Assembly (NCBI GenBank): GCA_030549335.1
Contig: CM060191.1
Location: 1,183,001-1,247,000 of the forward strand
DNA length: 64,000 nucleotides
Direction of reading: 5' to 3'
DNA from: Pontederia crassipes
Taxonomy: Eukaryota > Streptophyta > Magnoliopsida > Commelinales > Pontederiaceae
Position numbers and translations under genes: made by a program. The notes beneath the pieces are model-generated. The model was given only the letters and a program-made list of their open reading frames with translations. It made no database searches and had not been told where the DNA came from. Of this stretch, positions 1 through 11,200 are shown in pieces (position 1 is the first letter of the stretch; each line of letters opens with the position of its first letter).

Positions 1-2866
1 TACCTTTTCTTCATTTAACGAAGCACATACCAAAGCACTTGTAGCAACTTGTCAGGTATGTGAACATACGATTATAGACAGCAAAAGCTCTTGTAACTGC
101 AGACAGAGGAACTGTTCATCAAGTTTTAGCTGTCGTTCTATGATATTTTCTAAAAGCATCAGTTCTGCTTTAAGTTGATGATAGTGACATTTGGACACAA
201 AACAAAAAATTTGAATCATGAACTTGTGATCACAAATGTAATGTTTTCTGAGTTCATTGGCTCACTTGATTAAATTGGCTCATTCAAGCCCAATCTAATT
301 AGTTAAATACCACTTCTAAGAACTCCAATTTTGGATGTACTTAGCAAAATGTTGCAGTATCATGACTGTTTTCATCAGGCAGAGGGTTCAATGATTAGAA
401 TTGTAGTTAGCACACAATTCACATGGCATAAGCTCACAAATTTAAAATAAAAAATATCAACACCAATATTATATTATCGACCTCCATTGAAAAAAAATGA
501 TACTTTTGTACTTCTAATATTATTATTTCGATTTTTTAGAAATATAATATTTTTCGTACTTTTATTTACTGTTACTATTTCGATTTTTTAGAAATATAAA
601 AAGACAGTCTATACTTTTTTTTAATGCGAGAATAATTTTATTTTAAAATCATTGTTTTTCTTCTCCTTGGAGCATCATACTCTGTTTGGCAATGTCAAAA
701 ATAACGTTTTAAGTAGCGTTTAACGGTTGAAATGATATTTTATCTATTTGGTTGCACACATTATCAAGTAGAGTTTAGCGTTTTGAATGAAAAAATTGAA
801 AAGCTATTTCTACTAGCGTTTAGAGGTTCATATTCTTTTTTTTGATTTTATCCTTATTCAAATGTATTATTTCTTTTTTAATTTATCTTATTATTTTATA
901 AATTTTATTTTATCATAATTCAACATTACTCCTTTTATATTCATATTTAATTCATTACAAAATATTTATTTATTAACAATGGATATAAAAATTAATTTAA
1001 TAATTAATATTTTTAGATCATGTATGAACTATATAAAATGTATTATAAATATATTTTAATAAAAAAAATTTTGTGAAATTTTATTTTATTTCATTGAGAT
1101 ATTAATTATTTTTTATTAAATTTTAATAAAATATGTATAACGATTGAATTGAATAATTTATTGTATGTCTAATTATGTCATTTTATATTCATCCGCAAAT
1201 TCCACCGCTAAGTTTATCAAAGGCTTATTTATTAATATCTTAAATGAACTGCTAATCACTAATCATCGGTCCATATCCGCTCGTTAAGTCGCTAATTATG
1301 TCAAATAGAGACTAAGTAGGAGACAAAAGATAAGCAAGACAGTTACCGCCTGAAGCGAGGAGATCATAAATACTCCCATGCAACCCCAAGATCATAACCA
1401 GGTGTGTGTGTTTTATCGAATCTTGCTTTTATCATCATTCCATGACTGCATTCTTTTGTCACGCGCAGAGCGTTTTCCAATTCTTCTCACCAATATGTGG
1501 ATTGTGGAGAATGATGCATGTGCGGGATACATGAATGTAGGATGGAATGAAGATACTTGATTTTGTACTGCTGCGTGAACAAATGGTTCTCTGAGGAATC
1601 TCCGGTCATTATCTTTATCAGATGGTCTCCTCCTGTCTCTCAGAAGTAGCCATTCAATGGGTTCTGAACGACTAGACGATCGAGAAAGGCATGCTTTCGT
1701 GAGACATGAAGTAACCATCAGATACTGGTACATGATCCTGATAACGCACCATTCAAGAGATTCCCGGTGGATCATCAGAAAATTTAGTCCTGATAACTCT
1801 TTTTGTTAAATAAAGATGGATCATCAACTTTTCTAACCATTCACTTTCTCTTTCTACCTTGTAAGCTGTTGAATTTTTTTGTTAAATAACGGGGGTGTCA
1901 TCTGCAGATTCATGTTGTTCCATGATCGAATGGCATTTTTCAGACTTGATACACAGAACTCTGGAGCTGATAACACAAATATTAAGAACCAACCTGCCTA
2001 TTATAATTGATAAAATCAGCAATCGCCTGGAGATTAATTTCCTCGCCCAAAATTATCTGATAATGTAAAAAAATATGCGTTCATGTGAATGTCATGCATG
2101 CAGACCTTCTTTTCAAGTTTTTTATTTGTTCAAGCAGTCTCCATGGATCCTGATACATGCTGCTTTAACTACGATGTAATCTAGACTTTATTTTATAAAC
2201 CACAATGCATATAGATGATAACTCAAGCAATTTCGTTAACTGCCTCTGATGATGAAGATACACACGTAATGAGAAAATTCATTAGCAAAGTCATGGTAGT
2301 GGCTTCATCTGCAGCTACTCAAATTGATGCTGATAACAAAGTGCAGAAAACCAAACTGACCTTGTTAAAATGTCAGAGATTCAGATGTCTTGAAGCTGTA
2401 AAACATTTTGCAGATGTATCTTTTGCTGTAAAACATTCAGATACCTTTTTTATTACACTTGAAAATTCGAAAATTCATTTAACACTCACTAGTCCGATCT
2501 GAGGAGCAAACTTCTATGATAAACATTTCATGTAATCTTTTTTTATGGAAGTGGAACTCGCTTAGGAAGGTTGTATTTATTTTAGGTATAATGATTTGTA
2601 AGAAAAATATTTTCTCCTCTTTTTTTGTGCGAATAAAAGTTCTAGATGCAAACTGCCTCGCATGCCTACATGGGCTACACTGAAGAATATAATTATTTAA
2701 TATTTTTATCTTTCATTTTTCAAGCAAGAGTTATTTTGTGAAGAAAAAAAACTATTTTCACAATAATGTATGTTAATTCTACTACTTTATATATGTATAT
2801 ATTATTATTAAATTAAATAAATAACATTGCGAAAATGGACATCATATATATATATATATATATATA
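1..2866. other. AT-rich intergenic DNA, no gene seen
   Basis: I see no supported gene here. Short open frames (for example 2215-2502) have no recognisable domain and no splice or start context. Base composition is strongly AT-rich, especially 480-1200. A 24-bp sequence containing tatttcgattttttagaaatata occurs twice near 525-548 and 574-598, which suggests a small local duplication. Confidence 0.6.
2844..2866. repeat. (TA)n microsatellite
   Basis: An uninterrupted TA dinucleotide tract borders the left end of a small inverted-repeat element. A second TA tract lies at 3015-3043 on the other side, so the element may have inserted into a TA-rich target. Confidence 0.8.
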
Positions 2867-3010
2867 ATGCTAAATCCTTCTAAAAATTTAGTCTAAAACT
2901 CCTTTTAATACTCACAATTTTAATTTGTTTCAAAAAGTTGATAAAATTATATTTAATATCATTGTGAGATAATTAGAAAGATATATCCTCTTAATTAGAA
3001 GGATGTAGCA

Positions 3011-3011
<1 letters not shown>
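2867..3011. mobile_element. Small MITE with 16-bp terminal inverted repeats
   Basis: The left end reads atgctaaatccttcta (2867-2882). The right end (2996-3011) is its reverse complement with one mismatch. The 145-bp body is AT-rich and non-coding. Both sides are TA repeats, consistent with a TA target as used by Tc1/mariner (Stowaway) elements, but the repeats hide any exact duplication. Family assignment is inference. Confidence 0.5.

Positions 3012-3014
<3 letters not shown>

Positions 3015-3043
<29 letters not shown>
3015..3043. repeat. (TA)n microsatellite
   Basis: TA dinucleotide tract on the right side of the 2867-3011 inverted-repeat element. Confidence 0.8.
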
Positions 3044-3044
<1 letters not shown>

Positions 3045-3195
3045 CAATAATTTATAGAAAAGCGAGACTGCGGAATTGATGAGTCCACGATGCGAGTCAA
3101 AAATAAAAATAAAAAAGAAGGCCACCAAATTCTCTTAATTTTATTATATTTTGTTCTGCGTAATCTTCTCCTCCCTGTCTTCCAGTAAAGCGAAG

Positions 3196-3197
<2 letters not shown>

Positions 3198-3232
<35 letters not shown>
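3198..3232. repeat. (CT)n tract in the probable 5' UTR of the PLAC8 gene
   Basis: A run of CT dinucleotides lies just upstream of a good 5' splice site. CT tracts are common in plant 5' leaders and core promoters. Its place here supports transcription starting near 3170-3200, but the start itself cannot be read. Confidence 0.7.
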
Positions 3233-3233
<1 letters not shown>

Positions 3234-3306
3234 CTTGTTGTGGCTTTGATCTTCGCTGTGGATTCGCATGTATCGACCGCGTTCCTCTGTTTCGGATCTC
3301 AAACTG

Positions 3307-4478
3307 GTGAGCTGACTCCTTTCAAGAACTTGCAGTTCCCTCTTTTCCTTGTTTCTAGTGGTGATTTTGCTTGTTTACTCACCTGCCCCTTTGATTCCAT
3401 TTCGTTTTACATTGATTCACTACAAAAGAAGCAGTTTGCTCAAGGGATTTAGCATGTTGATTGGAATTTGCAATTGTGGTTTTGTGAGTTCCAGAAAAGA
3501 AGGGTATTTATTTTGCACGCTATTAATTTCCTTTTACAGTTTTTGTATCTTTCTGCAATTGGTTACATGGTTCTTTAGGAACTTATCCATCAATTCAGTT
3601 AATAGGATCATGTAAAGTTTGTTCTTGTGCGAACTTTTAAAATATATTAGGGCCACTGAACAAAAACCTGAACACAAAAGATTTGGGTTGTCATGGGATG
3701 GAGGATAGAAGTCGCTCAATCATATCTCTGTAAGTATAGGAAAATGGTAAGGTTGAAGAGAAAATAAAAGAAAAAAGTTTTGCAAGTTTTTTGGCCATGT
3801 GAGAAACTGATGAAGGCAATCAGTGAGGTCCTGTTGTCTTTCTTTTGTTAAGTTCTTTGCTAATACTGCCAAACCATGTGATGATTTTACAAAACAAGAT
3901 TCAGCTTTTACTTACTGTTTATCACAACCAGGTGATACATGTATGACAATAAGGATTGTGTGGGGGAAAAAAGTGACCATGTATATGGGCCACCATTGTG
4001 ATATGATAGTTCACAAATAGGCACTTATTTGTATACATCTTGACGGTACTTATTTGTGAATCGTCATCAGGATCCATCGGTGGCCCATTTAAGTCACTTT
4101 TTGTCCCACATAATCCTTATCCCCATGACAGAATATATCTCTTGTTCCTTCCACATACTAGTTGACTTAGCTCTTTCTGTTTGAATCCTCTTTAATTTCT
4201 TTGGGCTTATCACTTACCTTTTTAGTCAAACAAAACTATGGCTTATTGCTGTAAAAGATGACATACAATAATTTTCCAATTTTAGTTTGTTGCAGTTTGC
4301 AAGAAACTTGATCATCCATTTGCATTCATCTACTGATTCCAAGGAGATACTTAATCACATAAGGCAACAAGCACAAGGGTGGTCACTGTTCAGCTAGATC
4401 CAAGTGGTTGGACGATTTTTTTAATGCAGATCGACATGTTGGACTGCTAAGATTCCCACGAATTGAAATTTGTTTTAG
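3307..4478 (+). other. Probable 5'-UTR intron of the PLAC8 gene
   Basis: A donor (aactg|gtgagc, GT at 3307) follows the CT-rich leader. An acceptor after a T-rich stretch (tgttttag|gttt, AG at 4477-4478) lies 15 bases before the PLAC8 start codon. No conserved coding sequence lies between. Splicing would also join a short upstream frame starting at 3268: 13 codons before the junction, then GTT TAA. The intron is inferred from splice consensus only. Confidence 0.5.
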
Positions 4479-4493
4479 GTTTAACTTAGCAGA

Positions 4494-6194
4494 ATGGTTC
4501 CAAATAATGATAAAAAATTAGGTAGTGAAATTCAGGAAGAAACTGCACAGTCAGTAAATGGTTGTGGCTCCGAAGATCAAATCTCTCGTGATGTTGAGAC
4601 GTGTCAGATGGAAATCGCCGGTACTAGTGATAAGCATCGCAATAGGTTTCTGGATTGCATTCGCACTGTTCATGGAACTAAGTTTGTAAAGCTTGGGCCC
4701 TCACCTTCTGCAAAGTTTCGCCAATTTGCTTGCAAAAGAGATGAGTTCTCAAGATCAGTTTGTTCTGAGCAAAGTGAAGAAAAACAGTTTTATGTGCGTT
4801 TCATTAGGAAAATTGACTGGGCCTCCCTGTGGGCAATGTCTAAGGAATGGATAAGAAATCCCATGAACTTGGCCCTTTTTGTTTGGATTGTTGGTGTTGC
4901 CATATCTGGGGCTTTGTTATTCCTTGTTATGACTGGAATGCTAAATGCTGTCATACCAAGGAAGTCTCAAAGAGATACATGGTTTGAAGTGAACAACCAA
5001 ATTTTGAATGCATTATTTACTTTAATGTGCCTCTATCAACATCCTAAACGGCTCTACCATCTTGTGCTTTTGTTTCGATGGGAGTCGAAAGACATTATAG
5101 CTCTTAGAAAGGTCTACTGCAAAAATGCTACCTATAAGCCTAATGAATGGATGCACATGATGGTTGTGATTTTGTTGCTTAATGTAAATTGCTTTGCTCA
5201 GTATGCACTGTGCGGTCTTAACTTGGGCTATCCAAGATCCAGGAGACCTGCAATCGGAGTTGGCCTTTGCATCTCTGTAGCCATTGGTGCACCAGCTTTT
5301 GCCAGTGTGTACAACATCATCAGCCCCCTAGGGAAAGATTATGAGACAGAAGTTGATGAGGAAGCAACAAGTGAAATTCGTCGAGTAAAGTCACTTGAAA
5401 AGAAATACTCTTTTGTTCAAAGGGATAACCAAAGAGTTGTTGAGTGTAAACCAGAGTGGGTAGGAGGCTTGTTCGACTTTTGGGATGATATTTCTCTAGC
5501 CTACCTTTCTGTCTTTTGCAGTTGTTGCGTCTTTGGCTGGAACATGGAGAGACTTGGCTTTGGCAACATGTATGTTCACATAATGACTTTTCTTCTGTTT
5601 TGTTTGGCTCCCTTCTTTATTTTCAACTTGGCTGCTGTGAATATCAACAATGAGGCTGTTCGAGAGGCATTGGGCATCTCAGGCATTCTACTTAGTCTTT
5701 TTGGTTTATTATATGGTGGCTTTTGGAGAATTCAAATGAGAAAGAAATTTAATCTTCCTGGAAATTCATTTTGCTGCGGTAAGCCTTCAATGACTGATTG
5801 CTTTCAGTGGCTCTGCTGCTGCTCATGTTCTCTTGCGCAGGAGGTTAGAACGGCAGATTACTATAAAATTGTGGAAGATAAGCTATATGCTAAGTCAATG
5901 GCTGGCAGTAAGGAGCCCCCATCTCCGTTGCCCCTTGAAGATGGGTCTCCTCTCTTTGGATCAAGTTTAAACTCTCCTTATGGGGGAGGATCTAGCCCAT
6001 CAATTTTCAAGATGGAATATCAAGTAACTCCTACAAGACAGTCAGGAAGCCAGACACCAGATAGGCATTTTCCTGATGTGGGCGACACGATGAGTCCACC
6101 TGTTCCATCTATGATTAAAAAAGAAGATGACCCAAAAAAAGTGCTTGCCGAGCGTCATGATCCTGTTAGAACAGATTATGATGGGGCCAAATGA
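4494..6194 (+). CDS. PLAC8 / DUF2985 domain membrane protein, 566 aa
   Basis: This is an uninterrupted single-exon frame for a plant PLAC8-family membrane protein. PLAC8 relatives in plants include cell-number regulators and metal- or calcium-linked plasma-membrane proteins; the role of this long DUF2985-PLAC8 subgroup is poorly known. Residues 1-95 are polar. The first hydrophobic segment is at about 124-150, with others near 220-243 and 252-277, covering the DUF2985 part. The PLAC8 domain runs from about 325 to 455. It starts at GLFDFWDDISLAYLS, followed by the Cys cluster CSCCVFGWN, two hydrophobic segments (about 364-384 and 394-415) and a second cluster, CCCCSCSLAQEVRTADYY. The tail from 465 is Pro/Ser-rich and probably cytosolic. 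The chosen ATG is the first after the inferred UTR intron. The gene converges with DET1. Family call is firm; function is not. Confidence 0.93.
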   Translation: MVPNNDKKLGSEIQEETAQSVNGCGSEDQISRDVETCQMEIAGTSDKHRNRFLDCIRTVHGTKFVKLGPSPSAKFRQFACKRDEFSRSVCSEQSEEKQFYVRFIRKIDWASLWAMSKEWIRNPMNLALFVWIVGVAISGALLFLVMTGMLNAVIPRKSQRDTWFEVNNQILNALFTLMCLYQHPKRLYHLVLLFRWESKDIIALRKVYCKNATYKPNEWMHMMVVILLLNVNCFAQYALCGLNLGYPRSRRPAIGVGLCISVAIGAPAFASVYNIISPLGKDYETEVDEEATSEIRRVKSLEKKYSFVQRDNQRVVECKPEWVGGLFDFWDDISLAYLSVFCSCCVFGWNMERLGFGNMYVHIMTFLLFCLAPFFIFNLAAVNINNEAVREALGISGILLSLFGLLYGGFWRIQMRKKFNLPGNSFCCGKPSMTDCFQWLCCCSCSLAQEVRTADYYKIVEDKLYAKSMAGSKEPPSPLPLEDGSPLFGSSLNSPYGGGSSPSIFKMEYQVTPTRQSGSQTPDRHFPDVGDTMSPPVPSMIKKEDDPKKVLAERHDPVRTDYDGAK

Positions 6195-8257
6195 TTAATC
6201 TATCCTTGAACATCATCATCCTATATTTGAGAAGCTTGTGTAACGAATACCTTTGTGATTTGTACTATAACAATGAGCATTAGCATTTGTACTATAACTT
6301 GTTTGTGTCATTGGTGATGGAACAAGGAAACCCATTTGCGGATATGAACTTGCTCTTCAGAATATTTGAAAGGTTCTGTAAGTTTATCTAGGAATGTCAG
6401 AGAAAGAAGGTGTAAATCTTTCCTTTTTTTCCCTTTCCCTCTTTGGTATTTGAATGTCCTGAGAGGATAATGTAAGTTGCATTTGCATATTTAATCCCTT
6501 TGTAAAGCCATGCGCACCCATGGACTTGTACATCATCATCCTGGACGATCTCATTTTGCTAAGCTGTCGAAAGAATGTTTTTCTTCTCCCTGAAGATTGA
6601 GTCCTGAGTCATGGGGGGGTGCACAATTTGATGTATATGAACTCTCACTGGTCAAAACAGGTGGTTCAGCAAAGCCAATGGACAACACTCAAAATGTCCT
6701 CATCTGTCATTATATTAAATTACTATGTTCTGAAACATCATCAGCCTTTCGAGGAGTTCTGTTTTCATATACGGCCAGATGGTCTTGTTACAGCGTAGCT
6801 GTAAAAGCTTTGGAATCTCTCGCCAAAACTTGTGTGCATTGGATTTAGAGTGTATTATGATCAAGAAGCTACATGTTTCCAATCTTGCAAAATTGCTTGA
6901 GGTACGTCAACCTTACAATGTTAATGTTCTTTACAATGTGTTGAGTTGGTATTCAAATCGGTTTAGCCAACTGGGATATGATTTTATCCGATCAATTGAA
7001 TTGAATAAATTTTATCAAACTAATATTGTAAAAATATAATATAAATGAAAGTTTAAGAAAGTAAAGAATAATTGAATAAGATCATATTGATCATCATTTT
7101 AAAATAACCAAACATCAATAAAATGTTATCTTATTTTTTTTAGATATTTTATTTATAATAATTCTAATCTTAGAATTTTTTTTGTTCGAGAATTTCATGA
7201 ACAAATTTCTCTTTTATTTATAAAGTTTAATGAATGTGAAACGCCGTCAAACAGTTGCATCGTGAAACATTAGTTCTGGGTTCATCAGCTCATCCTTTTT
7301 TTTTTAAGAAAAGAAGATCATGCCATTAACGAGAAGCTCATAAGGAGGACTTTCTTCTCAAAAATTGTCGCTTTGCGATTCCCGAACGTAGCTCTCCAAA
7401 AAATGAGCAACAAAGTTACAATCTAGGTAGATATATTTGCAAAAGAATTCTACAAAAAATGAAATCATTGCCCAATTCTGCTTGTTGGTTATTTCAATTA
7501 AAGTAGCACAAATATTGCATCTTTGCATAGGCACAAGTACGTACAGGTGCAAGTCATGCTAATTTTTTATAACTGGGAACACGATTGCGCGATTGAGGAT
7601 ATCTTTTAATATCTATTTATTAAATATTGTTGAATTTTTATAATAATAAATTTAGAATTGTATTTGCAAATATCTCATGCTTAAAAGAAGAAAAACATAT
7701 AATAACACATAAAAGGGGAGGACAAATAGTTAGATTCAAAGAAGAGTATGATCATTCTCATCCCTTAATTTATGCTTTAAAATAAATATTACAAAATATT
7801 TTTATATTAAATAAATATAAAACAGTGAGTAAAAATAAAAGAAAGAAAATTTGATCAGGTAATCCAATCAAATTTGTCTCTCAAAGATGTATCCCGACGT
7901 GACCCGACCAACTTTAATCGGATCGAGTTCGACCGTAGACATCCTTAAGAATATGTAAATTTATCAACTTTTTAGGGTGATTTAAAAAAGTGAGTATGAG
8001 GAAGATTTTTAGGCGTTTTAGGAGGATTTATCATTTTTCAGATGCACTCGAGTTAAAAGATTTAGCAGAAAAAAAAAATCAAGGAACTACGTAGCAAAAC
8101 AAACCCAAAATCCGTCCAAAACTTTTCAGTAGAAATACTGCCATTGCTCGAACAAATGTTGGTCTTCTAAATGTGTCCTTTTTATATATATGATGGGGAC
8201 CTAAAGCCTAGTATTGCAAGTTCTCTTGGAAATTACAAGATAAACGAAGGATATCGT
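6195..8257. other. Convergent intergenic space with the 3' ends of the PLAC8 gene and DET1
   Basis: The + strand gene ends at 6194 and the - strand DET1 stop is at 8258. The 3' UTRs must lie here, but no unambiguous polyadenylation site can be read. Short frames at 6597-7039 and 7358-7552 have no recognisable similarity. 7040-7860 is AT-rich. No transposon could be defined. Confidence 0.55.
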
Positions 8258-11200
8258 TCATATCCGAAAATGGATATTCACAACAGTCGGTTGCATGTAA
8301 GTCTGTTGAATGGAGAGAGCAAAAGGCAAGCAGGGATGGAACAGGAAGGCAGATATCTTCTTTGACCTGCCATCAGAACCGCCAGTCTCCAGTCCTACAA
8401 ATATGAATAATTAATCAGTTCGAGCGATCTTATACTATTAAAATTCGGATTTCAGACTTTTACATCATAAAAATCGTCAATATGTGACAGAACAACCACC
8501 AAAGTTACTTTTCAGAAGCATTAATGCGTTGTGTTCTATCATCAAACAATTATGTTCAATCGCCATTTTGAGTCCTAAAACTTGAAAAAAGATTGAAAAC
8601 TGTTGGGTCTGGTTGAATTATAAGGACTCGCAAACCGTACGTTGACAAAGTTAAATCTTTGTTCAAGTGTTCGAAAGGTACAACCAGGTTTTCATGATAT
8701 GACCATAATACCTGGTTTTATCTTAAACTTCAATACATTCGGTTGCCTCCTTGAAATGAACTTTATTGGATGCTCAGAGGAATGCCTATGCCTGTCTATT
8801 GCTGAAATCAACTGCATTAAGATGACAAAAATAACATATCTCAGTTGTGACCTGAATCAAATTAAAACCCAAATGCTAATTTTGACTAAAAAAATTAATA
8901 CCCTACAAGCCTACAAATGATCTCTTAATCAATATGCAGGAATAGATAAATCATTTATGTTAAGCTAGACAACCAACTAGACATAAAGGAACCACTGTAG
9001 TGAGTGTAATTCCTTTTCTTTTTTCATGAAACCACATGGATTATTTAAATGACAAGATACTTACATCCAAGCACGACATATAAATTTAATCACTGACTAA
9101 ATGGTTCATAAACAATGTTGAATATATGGCTCAAACCTTTTCGTCATAACGAAAGAGTGACAAGTCGAAGTATGGTGAAGGGCTCTGTGACTGGCAGGTA
9201 TAGGGCAATGATGTCAGCATCTTTTTCACAAACTGCCAAGAAAATGCCCAAATCTAGTTAAAGGGAAATTGGAACGAGAATTAGGTTCCAATTTAATATG
9301 AAAAATATGCTTACATCAATATGACAGGTTACATCAATATGACAATTTAATATGAAAAATATGCTTACATCAAAATATGCTTCCCTCTGCTCCATTCTCT
9401 GTTGTGATGAACAATACTTTCATTGAAGCATCGCTCCCACGCAAAAATTGTGTGGTTCCGCTCAAGCCAGATGGCTCAAGTGACCGCAAGAGAACTAAGC
9501 CATGCTCCTGGCCCCCTCTTCTTGCAAAAGCTTGAGGTGACATCCAAAATGCCTCAAACTCGAAGGCATCCACATTCGCAAGCCTCGCCCGCCTCCATGT
9601 CTCAACAACCACCAGGCACCCCAAAAAAAGTTGACAGATTTGCAGCGCCACATCACGCACAAGAGGCCTCAACACCAGGGACTCACCTCCCTCTATAAGC
9701 TCTAACGAGTCACATCCGCCTCAAGAACCAAGAAAAAATCTTGACTTTGAGGGGGATACAGGATAACCATATGTACCGAAACTAGTGCGTAACACCTAAT
9801 GCCAAGCTCCTGAGTAGCATGTGGAGGTAAACTAGTCTGGGAGGTGTGATCAAGCATCAGTGAGCTCCTCCCACGTGGTGGCCCACAAGGATTCCGAACA
9901 AGGGTCATAGATGCAGGAGAGGAGATATAACCGTCCATGCGACGTCGTATGTGAGCTGTCATCGAGAATCTAGAAGTTCACAAATCTTCTAGGGTGAATA
10001 TATTGACTCGCCAACCTATGATACAACCGCCTGAGCAACCCACCGAATTGAGCAAGAGGGCGAAAGGCAGGAGCCCTCAATCTGCTCCCACATCATCGGA
10101 CTGCAATCTATGAGCTTGGCTTCTTGCAAGAGGACCACATCTGATGTTCACTCCCCACAAATAGAAAAGGATTCGGCGTCTTCCTCTCAAAAAAAAGATA
10201 CGGCATCTTCCCACGTACGTTCCAAGTCAACACCTTCAAAGGGAAACCATATTCGTCCCCTGTCCACCACCAACCTCCTCCCCAGGCAGCCCCGTGAATG
10301 CGCAAGGAGGCGCTGTAGTGGCTGAAGCAGTACCAACAGTCTCCTAGGGGCATCTGACCGCGCACAAGGCCGTCGGTGAACGTGTCTAAAGCCCTCTATG
10401 TCCGCCGCCCTGAGAACCTCCTCGTCTGGGCGTCCGGCGAGGAGAGGGTGTCACTAATAACCTGCTCATCGGCTGCTGGGATCTCCACGACGGCAATCCA
10501 GCGGCATCGATGATAGCAGCGGTGGGGCTGCACCTCATTCGCTTGCCGAAAGGGGGGCCGTCCGAGCAGGAGCGTCTAGCAACGATGCTGTCGACCGGCT
10601 AGTCAGAGGATGGGCTGATGGGAGAAGTGGGGAGGTCAGAGGTGGAGGGAGGGGAGTTCAGGGAAGAGGATAAGTGGCTATGGTGGACCCGCCCCGGTGC
10701 AGGGAGCCCAGGGCGTGTTCATGGTGGGGAGAGGAGGCAGGCCCAGCTGAGCAGGAGAGCCCCAAGGCGGGTATGTGATTGGGTGGGGGGATGCATACAA
10801 AATTCAGCATATACTTAGTATTGCATTTAATATTATTTTGATTCATTTTCTAATAGCATGCACCATTTTATGTTTATTTACATTAATTTTACAAAAATAA
10901 AAATCTACCCAAATGTTATATTTTATTGTCTACGCTGCAAGAAAATTGAATTACGAAGAAACCCACACTCAATTAATCGGAAGTTAAAACAAGGTCAGAA
11001 AGTGAAAAAACTGTCAAGGGGTGGAGTTTGATTGTCGCGGGAGGGCCATGAAAGATTTTTCATGACCGTAAAACAGGGCCGTGAAACATCTTTAACGGGC
11101 CCTTAAAATGCATAATTTCAATCCGGAAAGTTGCCCGAAGCACGGTCGCCCAGCCTTTCACGGGGCGTGACCTTTTATGCGAATCGGACACTATAAGGGC

